This document shows positions 43,376-50,941 of a stretch of 64,000 nt of DNA, one piece after another (positions within the stretch are counted from its first letter, which is position 1; every line of letters starts with the position of its first letter). Made by a program: the position numbers and the translations under genes. The stretch covers positions 1-64,000 of the forward strand of contig CALFTQ010000051.1 of NCBI GenBank assembly GCA_937916135.1, read 5' to 3'. Below the pieces are notes generated by a model. It saw only the letters and a list, made by a program, of their open reading frames with translations, made no database searches and was not told the origin of the DNA. Source of the stretch: an uncultured Verrucomicrobiales bacterium (GTDB taxonomy: Bacteria; Verrucomicrobiota; Verrucomicrobiia; Verrucomicrobiales; Akkermansiaceae).

Positions 43376-44200
43376 ATGGGACTTTATCAGGACAATTTTA
43401 CCGGTCTTTCTGAGCTGGAGCGCCTGGCTGCCATGGCTCATGACCCGGTGCGCGTACACGAAATCGGCACGGATCAGTGGCCGCTCACCATGATGGCCTG
43501 CGGGCTCATGGCCAGCAATGATGAGGAAAAACTGGAGGAAAACTTCGATATCTACGACATCTTTGCCTCCAAAACCACCGTGGCCGCCCGCAAGAGCAGC
43601 CTGATTCAGCTCTCCCGCTTCATCACCGGGCGCAAGGGCGAAGGGTGGAAATCGCTCATCCCCTATGCCACCAATGAACCGGATGAAGTCCTGAGCCGCA
43701 AGGCTGCCACCTATGTGCTCACTCTGGCCCAGCCCGGTCCCACCGAGCACCTGGCTGGCGTGCAGGAACTGGTGACCCGCCTGGTGCGCGATGAGTACAC
43801 CCCCACCACGTTGCTCGATGCCGTGCTCAGCCTGGCCGATATGCGTGTGCTGCCGCTCCTGAAGCCTCTTCTGGAGGTGTCGGATGACCGCATGGAGGAA
43901 CTGCTCGACACACTGGAATCCACTCCCAACCGCCTCAGCTGCACCTTTGTGCTGCAGGCGCTGGAGACCCACCCCTCACTGGCGCAGGAAGCTGCCGATG
44001 CGTTGTGTCGCATGGCGCCGCTTGCTCCCGTCATTCTCGACCTTGCCCTTCCCATCCCCACCTGGGCATTCGAGAAACCCACCCCCCAGCCGCTCCACGG
44101 CTGGACCCCGGCTGAATACTTCGCCCGCATGCTCCCGGAGCTGCAACCTGTCCTGGATGCAGACCAACTGCAGGAGGTGCGCGAAGCCTTCAAAGCCTGA
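43376..44200 (+). CDS. Helical hypothetical protein (HEAT-like)
   Basis: 274 residues, no signal or membrane segment. Rich in Leu, Ala and Glu with repeating amphipathic helices (LLDAVLSLADMRVLPLLKPLLEV, RMEELLDTLESTPNRLSCTFVLQALE), which suggests a HEAT-like solenoid. No motif of enzymatic type. Probably co-transcribed with metF and the TPR gene; tRNA-Arg begins 16 bp after its stop. Confidence 0.7.
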   Translation: MGLYQDNFTGLSELERLAAMAHDPVRVHEIGTDQWPLTMMACGLMASNDEEKLEENFDIYDIFASKTTVAARKSSLIQLSRFITGRKGEGWKSLIPYATNEPDEVLSRKAATYVLTLAQPGPTEHLAGVQELVTRLVRDEYTPTTLLDAVLSLADMRVLPLLKPLLEVSDDRMEELLDTLESTPNRLSCTFVLQALETHPSLAQEAADALCRMAPLAPVILDLALPIPTWAFEKPTPQPLHGWTPAEYFARMLPELQPVLDADQLQEVREAFKA

Positions 44201-44215
44201 TACGCAAACAGACCT

Positions 44216-44287
44216 GGCCCCGTAGTTCAATGGATAGAACGGCCCTCTCCTAAAGGGCAGATATGGGTTCGATTCCCGTCGGGGCTG
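44216..44287 (+). tRNA. tRNA-Arg(CCT)
   Basis: A complete cloverleaf can be folded. The acceptor GGCCCCG pairs with CGGGGCT (one G-U), the D-arm is GTTC/GAAC, the anticodon stem is GCCCT/AGGGC with loop CTCCTAA (anticodon CCT, codon AGG), and the T-arm is ATGGG-TTCGATT-CCCGT. CCA is not encoded. It follows the 43376 gene by 16 bp and may be processed from that transcript. Confidence 0.93.
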
Positions 44288-44302
44288 TTTGCTTGTTTTG
44301 CG

Positions 44303-44328
44303 CTAATAGCGCTATTAGTTTATTTTGC
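44303..44328 (+). terminator. Possible terminator after tRNA-Arg
   Basis: A 16-bp palindrome, CTAATAGC|GCTATTAG (44303-44318), is followed by TTTATTTT. The stem is AT-rich, so it is a weak hairpin, but its place 15 bp past the tRNA fits termination. Confidence 0.45.
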
Positions 44329-44531
44329 TTGATTTGTGAAGGCTTATTGGCGTTAATAGGAACAGTTCGGTGCGCGAAAATTGCGCGACTCGCTGCGCGA
44401 TTTTGCGCGACTTGATAATTCGGAATCTGCGGAAATGCGAGGATTGAGCAATTCCTGGGAAGTAAGCATGCGAACAGCCAAAGAGTTTTTTGAGACTTTC
44501 ACAGCAGTGCCGTATCGCGTCGGTTGTACAC

Positions 44532-44565
44532 AAAAAAAGCCTTGCATTGCTGCAAGGCTTTTTTT
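44532..44565. terminator. Strong bidirectional terminator between the two tRNA genes
   Basis: A perfect 15-bp stem: seven A residues plus GCCTTGCA (44532-44546) pair with TGCAAGGC plus seven T residues (44551-44565) around a TTGC loop. It works in both directions and separates tRNA-Arg (+) from tRNA-Val (-). Confidence 0.9.
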
Positions 44566-44571
44566 GTGAAG

Positions 44572-44643
44572 TACGAAGTATAAGATTCGAACTTATGACC
44601 CCATCCGTGTGAAGGATGTGCTCTACCACTGAGCTAACTTCGC
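44572..44643 (-). tRNA. tRNA-Val(CAC)
   Basis: On the minus strand the acceptor GCGAAGT pairs with ACTTCGT (one G-U). The D-arm is GCTC/GAGC, the anticodon stem CATCC/GGATG with loop TTCACAC (anticodon CAC, codon GTG), and the T-arm ATAAG-TTCGAAT-CTTAT. Discriminator A; CCA is not encoded. It faces tRNA-Arg across a shared terminator. Confidence 0.93.
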
Positions 44644-44767
44644 ATGTTGTGCTCCCTCGCGGGTGCGCCGCAATAATACACGAATTCGCGGGTGAATGCA
44701 AGCCTTTTTTTGCTTTTTTTTGAAGATATTTTGGGAGTGGTTCGTAGTTTGTTGACAATCAGTGTTT

Positions 44768-45703
44768 CTACTCCCAGTTGGTCATTTCGTGAAAGAGGGA
44801 GATGCGGCGGGCGAGTTCGTGGAGCCCGAGGGAGAAGAGGGAGATGGTGCCGAATTTCTCGCACACGGCGGCGGCTACGACGGTGGCAATGGCTACGCCG
44901 CGCTTCATATCTTCCCAGGCGGGGTTGCCGCCGTTCAGGCATTTGGTGAGGTACCCGGCCAGGGCGCCCATGTAGGCATCGCCGGCGCCGGTGGGGTCCT
45001 GCGCGTGCTTGAGCGGCCAGGCTGGGCAGCGGAAGAGGCGGATTTCGCCCTCCGGGGTGCGGTGGAAGAGGGTGGAGCCGGCGCTGCCGTGTTTCACGAT
45101 GGCGTAGCGCGGGCCGGCCGCCAGCAGTTTCTCGCCGGCTTCCAGGGAATCATCCGTCTGCGCCCAGAACTGCGCCTCCTCATCGTTCATGAGCATCAGG
45201 TCCACATTCTTGAGCAGCCGGGTGGCGTATTCCGGCTCGCGCTCCAGCCAGCTTTTCATGGAATCGGCCATGCGGAAGAGGGCGTGCGGGCATTGCTGCA
45301 GCATGCGGTTCTGCAGGCGCGGGGTCACATTCGTGGCCACGGCGATGCTGCATTCCTGCAGCTCCTGCGGCAGCTGCATCACCCAGTGTTCCTGCACGCC
45401 CTCGGTGCGGCTCACGGTGGTGCGCTTGTTCATGTCCGCCTCGTACTGACCGGTCCAGGCAAAGGTCTGGCCGGGTTCGTGCGCCACGTGCTGCATGCTC
45501 ACCCCGCGCAGCTCCAGCGCCTTTTCCCAGGCCGCCGGGAAATCATCGCCCACCACGCCGACCATATCCACCTTATCAGTGACCAGCCGCGCCGCCAGCG
45601 CTGCATACGGCCCGGAGCCGCCCATGACTGAGTTGACCTGTCCCCCCGGGGTGATGAGGGTATCAATGGCAATCGTGCCGTAGATGAGTGCGCGTCCGTT
45701 CAT
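44768..45703 (-). CDS. PfkB-family carbohydrate/nucleoside kinase
   Basis: 311 residues from the ATG at 45703; the frame runs further upstream into the Abi gene and that part is not credible. Ribokinase-like fold: MGGSGPYAALAARL near the N-terminus for substrate binding, VGVVGDDFP, and the anion-hole/catalytic motif DPTGAGDAYMGA. The catalytic aspartate is the one in GAGD. The substrate (ribose, adenosine, fructose or similar) cannot be told. High-GC gene just outside the AT-rich Abi-BRCT-LigA block. Confidence 0.88.
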   Translation of the reverse strand: MNGRALIYGTIAIDTLITPGGQVNSVMGGSGPYAALAARLVTDKVDMVGVVGDDFPAAWEKALELRGVSMQHVAHEPGQTFAWTGQYEADMNKRTTVSRTEGVQEHWVMQLPQELQECSIAVATNVTPRLQNRMLQQCPHALFRMADSMKSWLEREPEYATRLLKNVDLMLMNDEEAQFWAQTDDSLEAGEKLLAAGPRYAIVKHGSAGSTLFHRTPEGEIRLFRCPAWPLKHAQDPTGAGDAYMGALAGYLTKCLNGGNPAWEDMKRGVAIATVVAAAVCEKFGTISLFSLGLHELARRISLFHEMTNWE

Positions 45704-45722
45704 AGAATAATGTGTACTAAAA

Positions 45723-46652
45723 TTATTTCCAAAGTGGGTGGCTTTGCCAGTTGTCCGGTAATCCCATCCAAGAGTGGTGAATGCAGGCAAAGCGAGGCTC
45801 GCTGAATAGATTGAAAAGCCTTGATTTCCATTGCGACTTTGCGGCTACTTTCTGGATAAGATAGTGGCAGATGGTTAGCATTCCACCGGTTTTTGACATG
45901 TTGAATGTCGTTGTTTTGTTCAAACCCGGAACCCACTGCTGAGAACGTGGGTCAAAAGTGCAGTACCAGTCTGTGTTCCTGGCAGGAATGGCGGCTTGCT
46001 TCACCCAGCCCCTGTTCCAGACGCGGTTGTGGTGGGCGCAGGCATTTCGTACATCGTTCAATGCGCGAATCCAGGAAAGCAGGACCGAAGGTGTCGGGAG
46101 ACCGAGCGAGCGAGAAACCTTTTTTTGGATTTTAGGTTCCACGCTATTGAAGAAGAAAACAGTGGCTCCGAAATCCATCAATTCACATGCGAGCCACAAG
46201 GGCAGGTGCTGGTCTGAATAGCGGATGAAAAAATCTCGAACGAGTAATAACGAGCTTTTATTGGCAGCCTCATTCAGCTTGTCCACCCACTTTTGCCATT
46301 TGAATTGTTGAACCTTATGAAAATTATTCAAATCCAGATACCCGAATGCGCCGTATGATTCGCAGAAGTAATGCACTAATTTGTTGCGTACTGCAATTTC
46401 GATGCGCTCGATGGCATCTAACAGTAGCAACCTGAGTTGGCGGTCAAAACAGTATTGTGCCCATACGGTGTCAAAGTCTGAGCGAATCTGGCCTTGCGCA
46501 TTTGTGCCCCAATAGGCTTGCAGCCGCTGATAACCGACATCTTCCAGGCATTGTTTGATAGCGTTGAAATCTCCCCGCATACCTCGTTTGAGAAGAAGGC
46601 GGGTCAAATCATCGTAGCTCAAAAATGGGTGGCTATACGGTTGCTTGGACAT
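45723..46652 (-). CDS. Abi_2 (AbiD/AbiF-type) HEPN protein
   Basis: 309 residues. The N-terminus KQPYSHPFLSYDDLTRLLLKRGM and the YQRLQAYW segment are typical of Abi_2. Two R-x4-H motifs are visible: R89-NKLV-H94 and R202-NACA-H207 followed by HNRVWNR, the second being the family HEPN RNase site. Abi_2 proteins are abortive-infection effectors; AbiF members are paired with an upstream structured RNA (family knowledge). Such an RNA and its promoter are present at 46655-46762. AT-rich, in a block with the BRCT protein and the 3' half of ligA. Confidence 0.88.
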   Translation of the reverse strand: MSKQPYSHPFLSYDDLTRLLLKRGMRGDFNAIKQCLEDVGYQRLQAYWGTNAQGQIRSDFDTVWAQYCFDRQLRLLLLDAIERIEIAVRNKLVHYFCESYGAFGYLDLNNFHKVQQFKWQKWVDKLNEAANKSSLLLVRDFFIRYSDQHLPLWLACELMDFGATVFFFNSVEPKIQKKVSRSLGLPTPSVLLSWIRALNDVRNACAHHNRVWNRGWVKQAAIPARNTDWYCTFDPRSQQWVPGLNKTTTFNMSKTGGMLTICHYLIQKVAAKSQWKSRLFNLFSEPRFACIHHSWMGLPDNWQSHPLWK

Positions 46653-46654
46653 AT

Positions 46655-46727
46655 AAAAAATAAGGCACGCTTTGTTGCGCTTGCATCTTCCTCGAAAGAA
46701 AGAGCAGAGGCGTCAGCGTGCCATGAC
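46655..46727 (-). ncRNA. Predicted abiF-like structured RNA upstream of the Abi gene
   Basis: Read on the minus strand from about 46727: a closing stem GGCACGCT (46722-46715) with AGCGTGCC (46671-46664), and inside it a hairpin TCTTTC-loop TTTCGA-GGAAGA with a possible extension TGC/GCA. Then TTATTTTTT (46663-46655). The Abi ATG starts at 46652. So a roughly 70-nt RNA with its own promoter ends in a terminator-like U tract just before the toxin-like gene. This is the layout described for abiF-motif RNAs and type III antitoxin RNAs. Folding is by eye; similarity to the Rfam family is untested. Confidence 0.6.
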
Positions 46728-46733
46728 GCAGAA

Positions 46734-46762
46734 TTTATACCATATGTGTGGCTCTCTGTCAA
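46734..46762 (-). promoter_or_regulatory. Near-consensus promoter of the Abi RNA
   Basis: On the minus strand: TTGACA (46757-46762), 17 bp, TATAAA (46734-46739). It is the closest to consensus in the window. The start site near 46727 falls 5 nt before the closing stem of the RNA and about 75 nt before the Abi ATG, so this promoter serves the RNA first and the Abi gene only by read-through. Confidence 0.75.
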
Positions 46763-46803
46763 GTGGGACTCAACTGAAAAAATCTATTTCGTTTCGCGTT
46801 TTC

Positions 46804-47712
46804 TCAGATTTGATTAGCTTGGGCCTTTGACTCTTCTGATGCTTCAGTCGACTTCGATAAAAGAAGTGCTCGTTTGAGGGAATTGAGGGTGACGGCAGGT
46901 ACATCGTATCTCTGTGCGTCTTTAGCCTTGCGAGATATTTTCTCTTTGTGGTTTTCTCCGATAACCAGGTAGTCAGCCCTGCTGACCGTAGTGCTGATGA
47001 GGCCTCCTGCTGACATGATATCGGACTCGTACTTCGCTCGTTTCTTGTCAAGTTTACCGGTGATGATGAATCTCTTGCCCGGAATGAATAACGGTATGTC
47101 CATGCCTATGGCCTCGCCGTTTTCATTCACCATGCCCTCGTATACGAAATCCTCATCTGAGATTTTCTTAGGGCGGGGCTTTTTATCCCCCTTGGGTACA
47201 CGCCCTTCTTTCAGATAGGTGATGTAGCTGCTTAACTGACTACACCCAAAATAGTCAGCCCTTTTGAAGACCCCGACAAGTCGATTGAAGATTTTGGCCA
47301 GTTGGTATGGTTGTTCAACCGGTGTGACCGTTTCCAGACACGATGAAACACTCAGGTCTGTTTCTTTGCGCCTTTTGCCGTCCATGAAATCAATATCCGG
47401 CCATTCTGGTAAGCGGGTGAGGGCCCGCATGAACGGAATGATGTCGATGGCTCTGGCCCGGCCGGAACTGAGAATTACCTCTGCGAAATCACCGAGCTTC
47501 CAGTCTGCAGGGTTCTCGCTTTGCGTGCGCTCTGTATGGAACTCCTGAATGCGTTTGACTACATTACCAGTTCGTACATATAGCCTCGAACTGCAGCCGG
47601 GGCAGGTCATGCGTTGAAAGACGAATGTATCTGCCGGAAAGTTGTATTCGAAACCACAATGCTGACAGCTTGTAGGCAGTTGCTTATCGCAGGGGAGAGA
47701 TTCCTGACTCAT
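46804..47712 (-). CDS. Zinc-ribbon and BRCT domain protein
   Basis: 302 residues. A zinc ribbon at the N-terminus has C16-x2-C19 and C37-x2-C40 (CQHCG, CPGC). The middle (50-200) is unrecognised and ends in a Lys-rich linker (GDKKPRPKK). The C-terminus is a BRCT domain (about 209-284): FIPGKRFIITGKLDKKRAKYES, AGGLISTTVSRADYLVIGE and KAKDAQRYDVPAV. BRCT domains bind DNA ends or protein partners; this one is of the LigA type. It begins 6 bp after ligA and is probably co-transcribed with it. AT-rich like its neighbours. Confidence 0.82.
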   Translation of the reverse strand: MSQESLPCDKQLPTSCQHCGFEYNFPADTFVFQRMTCPGCSSRLYVRTGNVVKRIQEFHTERTQSENPADWKLGDFAEVILSSGRARAIDIIPFMRALTRLPEWPDIDFMDGKRRKETDLSVSSCLETVTPVEQPYQLAKIFNRLVGVFKRADYFGCSQLSSYITYLKEGRVPKGDKKPRPKKISDEDFVYEGMVNENGEAIGMDIPLFIPGKRFIITGKLDKKRAKYESDIMSAGGLISTTVSRADYLVIGENHKEKISRKAKDAQRYDVPAVTLNSLKRALLLSKSTEASEESKAQANQI

Positions 47713-47718
47713 TATGCG

Positions 47719-50700
47719 TTAGCTTTCCAGTGTAAAGAGTTCTTCTGTTGTGCCGTCTGAAGGTTGTCCAGCTCCTTGCATCATCCGTTCTATGTCTGCC
47801 TCGCTGATGATAGGAATACCTAATTTTTCTGCTTTTGTTCGTTTGCTGCCACCACCAGTTCCAGCCAGCAAGTACGAAGTGCTGTTTGTAACTGAACTGG
47901 TAACCTTTCCTCCTGCGGCAATGATGCGGCGAGAGAATGTCGGCCTGTCCATACTAAGACTTCCAGTCAGAACAAAGGTGAGACCGGACAGAGGTCCGCC
48001 TTCTGTATAAGAACCTTCCGGGTTGATATTGTGCAGACGCAACGTGCTGATGGCCTTTCTGCCAGCTTCCGAATCCAGGTAGTTAACCAGATTTTGAGTG
48101 GCGATGCTGCCAGCACTAATACTGAAGCTCAACGGAGGGTTGGAGAAAGCCCGGACGGTGTCGGCAGATGCGTCATTCTGTTTTGTGATGATGACGGTGT
48201 GAGATTTATCCGTGTCCTTGTCCTCTTTTCCTGTTATACTCTTGATGAATACTTTGTCTGTGCTGACTGTTTTGTAATTCTCGTTGGTTGTGATGTTAAG
48301 GCTGTATTCAGCCTTGCTGTTTTGCCTGTTTTTAATATCTTGATAAAGCTTAATAAACTTACTATTGCTCAAATGGATGGTACCGCGGCTGTCACTATAT
48401 TCCGTAGCTTCATCACCATCTGGAGAATCTGCGTATGTCTTATTTTTGAGAATCCTGAACTTATAATTGGTGCGTACTTTTAACGGAATTGATAACTCTT
48501 TACTAGCGTCCAGAATATCTTGGTACATGACGACCTGCATAATGCGGAACCCAATATTGATGAGGCGACGCTGTTTCATGCACGAGTCATAGAAATCCGG
48601 TTTGTAAACGGCCAGGCAGAGCATAATCAGCTTATGTACTGCAGAATACCGATTGCTGTTAACTTGTAAATCAGAGCTGTTTTCTTTCCCTGCTCTATTC
48701 TGCAACTTTAGCTCTTTACGGACTTGCATCAATTTCTGGACGATGCCAGAGAAATTGATGCTCCTGTGATTGTCAAAGACTTCAGCTATGAGGTTTAGGT
48801 CTTTGTATGTCAGATGTGCCGTGTTGGCAGAAATCTTGTTTTTAATTTCGTTTGGTATATCCCAAAAATCGGCAATTACAGCGGCTGCCATGTTAAGCCA
48901 GCCGTAGCTTGACTTGTTTTTGGCTTTGTTTTTTGTGACTTCATCGAGGTATTTCGATAAATCCTGTTCTCCCTCGTGACCAGATAATTCTCTACAGAGT
49001 CGAGAGAGAGAAATAGTGAGAGTGTCTACTGCTGCGATGATACTTTGCTCGAACTTGATTTCATCATAAACAAAAGCAACTTGCTCTCTTGACAAAAGCA
49101 TATTTTCTGGCTTTTCGTCTCTTATGGCAGTTGGACTAATATATTTGTATGATTCAACGAACTGATGAAGTTGAATCAGTTTTTTAGGGAGTGAAGAGGA
49201 AACCAAATCCTGCAAATCTTTAAACCACGAAGCAAATGCGCGGGCTGTTGTCGCACCGATGGTTGGTATGCCGAAAGCTGTAAGCCATCGGTCAAGTGGC
49301 AGCTCTCGTGTTTTGTTAAGCGCTTTAAGTGCCTTGGCTGCATTTTTCTCGCCGAAGCGGCGGGGCTCATCATCGGTGCCGAGGTTGAGGGCGCCGAGCT
49401 GCTCCACGGTGAGGGTGAAGAGGTCGAGCGGGGTGGAAATCAGGCCGCGGTTCACGAGGGCCTCGGCCACGGTGCCGCCGAGGTTTTCGATATCGAGTGC
49501 TTCGCGGCGGCAGAAGTAGGTGGTGCGCATGGCGGCCTGCGCGGGGCAGGTGAAGTTGGTGCATCGCCAGGCAACCTGGCCTTCCTCCTGCGCAATGGGG
49601 GCGCCGCAGCTGGGGCACACGCCGCCCACGGCATCGTACAGGCTGTAGGGCACGGCATCGGCCGGGCGTTTGGCGGTGATGACATGCACCACGGCGGGGA
49701 TGATTTCACCGCTCTTTTCCATGAGCACCGTATCGCCGATGCGGATGTCCTTGCGGGCTATTTCGTCCTGGTTGTGCAGGGTGGCGCGGGAGACTGTGGT
49801 GCCGGAGAGCTGCACGGGCTCCAGCTCGGCCACGGGGGTGAGCACGCCGGTGCGCCCCACCTGGATGCTGATGCCGCGCAGCACGGTTTCCTTCTGCTCG
49901 GGCAGGTATTTGAAAGCGGCAGCCCAGCGGGGGGCTCGGGCGGTGCTGCCCAGGGAACCGCGCAGCCCGAAATCATCCAGCTTGATGACGGCGCCATCCG
50001 TGCCGTAGCCCAGGTCGCGGCGCAGCTCGTTCACCTGCTGCACGGCGGCGCGGGTGGACTCCAGCGTGTCGGCATAGATGACCGGCTGGTTGCGGGGGAT
50101 TCCCATGCGATCGAGCAAGTCGGTGAAATCCTGCGTGCAGCGCAGGGCGGGGCCTTCATACACGCCGAGCCCATGTGCCAGGAAGCGCAGCGGGCGGCGG
50201 GCCACCTCGGCGGCATCCAGCAGCTTGATGGTGCCTGCGGTGGCATTGCGCGGGTTGGCAAAGGCGGGCAGGCCATCGGCATCTCGCTCGGCATTCAGGG
50301 CATCAAAATCGGCAGAAGGCATGTAGATTTCGCCGCGCACCTCCAGCAGCTCCGGCGCCCCGGCAGGCAGGGTGAAGGGCACGCTCTTGATTGTGCGCAC
50401 ATTGGCGGTGATGTCATCCCCCGTGCGGCCATCGCCTCGGGTGGCGGCATAAGCCAGTTTGCCGCTGCGGTAGAGCAGGGTCACGGCGCAGCCGTCAATC
50501 TTGGGCTCGATGGTGACGCGGGGGGAAACGATGCCCACGCTGCCGGCCAGGCGGTTGTAGAACTCCACCAGCTCGGCATCCGTCTCCCCCTGGTCGGGCT
50601 TGTGCTCGAAAATATCATCGATGCTCTGCATGGGGGCTGGGTGGGTCACCTTGCGGAACCCCTCGCTCAGGTCATTGCCCACGCGCTGGGTGGGGGAATC

Positions 50701-50907
50701 CGGGGTGATGAACTCCGGGTGTTCGCGCTCCAGCTCCTCTATTTCGCGGTAGAGTTTATCGTACTCCGCATCAGAGATTTCCGGCTGAGCCTGGGCGTAG
50801 TAGAGCTCGTTGTTGTGGCGCACGATGTTGCAGAGCTCGGCATAGCGTTCCTGCGGGCTCTGCTGCCGGGCGGCGGCGAATTCGAAGAGGTCCATATCCA
50901 TAACCAT
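47719..50907 (-). CDS. ligA: NAD-dependent DNA ligase LigA with large inserted region
   Basis: 1062 residues; most LigA proteins have 650-720. The N-terminal Ia, adenylation and OB domains are normal: YYAQAQPEISDAEYD, K136 in EPKIDG, GRTGVLTPVAELEPV. The zinc site is C431, C434, C449 and C454. The HhH domain starts normally (LTAFGIPTIGATTARAFASWF, 543-562). Residues about 572-931 are an insert with no family I recognise: first helical, then beta-rich and Lys/Asp-rich. LigA text resumes with IATQNLVNYLDSEAGRKAI and a BRCT domain (about 970-1040). Base composition drops to AT-rich near 49350, before the insert, and stays so to the 3' end. All catalytic residues are present. Confidence 0.93.
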   Translation of the reverse strand: MVMDMDLFEFAAARQQSPQERYAELCNIVRHNNELYYAQAQPEISDAEYDKLYREIEELEREHPEFITPDSPTQRVGNDLSEGFRKVTHPAPMQSIDDIFEHKPDQGETDAELVEFYNRLAGSVGIVSPRVTIEPKIDGCAVTLLYRSGKLAYAATRGDGRTGDDITANVRTIKSVPFTLPAGAPELLEVRGEIYMPSADFDALNAERDADGLPAFANPRNATAGTIKLLDAAEVARRPLRFLAHGLGVYEGPALRCTQDFTDLLDRMGIPRNQPVIYADTLESTRAAVQQVNELRRDLGYGTDGAVIKLDDFGLRGSLGSTARAPRWAAAFKYLPEQKETVLRGISIQVGRTGVLTPVAELEPVQLSGTTVSRATLHNQDEIARKDIRIGDTVLMEKSGEIIPAVVHVITAKRPADAVPYSLYDAVGGVCPSCGAPIAQEEGQVAWRCTNFTCPAQAAMRTTYFCRREALDIENLGGTVAEALVNRGLISTPLDLFTLTVEQLGALNLGTDDEPRRFGEKNAAKALKALNKTRELPLDRWLTAFGIPTIGATTARAFASWFKDLQDLVSSSLPKKLIQLHQFVESYKYISPTAIRDEKPENMLLSREQVAFVYDEIKFEQSIIAAVDTLTISLSRLCRELSGHEGEQDLSKYLDEVTKNKAKNKSSYGWLNMAAAVIADFWDIPNEIKNKISANTAHLTYKDLNLIAEVFDNHRSINFSGIVQKLMQVRKELKLQNRAGKENSSDLQVNSNRYSAVHKLIMLCLAVYKPDFYDSCMKQRRLINIGFRIMQVVMYQDILDASKELSIPLKVRTNYKFRILKNKTYADSPDGDEATEYSDSRGTIHLSNSKFIKLYQDIKNRQNSKAEYSLNITTNENYKTVSTDKVFIKSITGKEDKDTDKSHTVIITKQNDASADTVRAFSNPPLSFSISAGSIATQNLVNYLDSEAGRKAISTLRLHNINPEGSYTEGGPLSGLTFVLTGSLSMDRPTFSRRIIAAGGKVTSSVTNSTSYLLAGTGGGSKRTKAEKLGIPIISEADIERMMQGAGQPSDGTTEELFTLES
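48115..49196 (-). other. Novel insert region inside ligA (codons about 572-931)
   Basis: About 360 codons lie between the third and fourth helix-hairpin-helix positions of LigA. The first two thirds are helical with conserved-looking aromatic segments (SYGWLNMAAAVIADFWDI). The last third is beta-rich and charged (KAEYSLNITTNENYKTV, FIKSITGKEDKDTDKSHTVII). No intein splice signature, Walker motif, HEPN motif or nuclease motif is visible. The frame is open throughout, so it is translated as part of LigA unless it is removed. Confidence 0.7.
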
Positions 50908-50941
50908 TGCGCAGCATCATATCACACGCGCGCCCGCATGG

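Noticed and set aside
44381..44569. Small open frames between the tRNA genes
   Set aside because: No domain, no promoter, and they run into the terminator stem; most likely chance frames.
45704..45790. N-terminal extension of the PfkB kinase
   Set aside because: Would overlap the end of the Abi gene; ribokinase-fold text begins at the ATG at 45703.
48115..49196. Intein inside LigA
   Set aside because: The insert lies in the helix-hairpin-helix domain, not at a catalytic motif. It does not begin with Cys/Ser at a clear junction and does not end with His-Asn followed by Cys/Ser/Thr; the HN in LRLHNINPE is part of normal LigA text.
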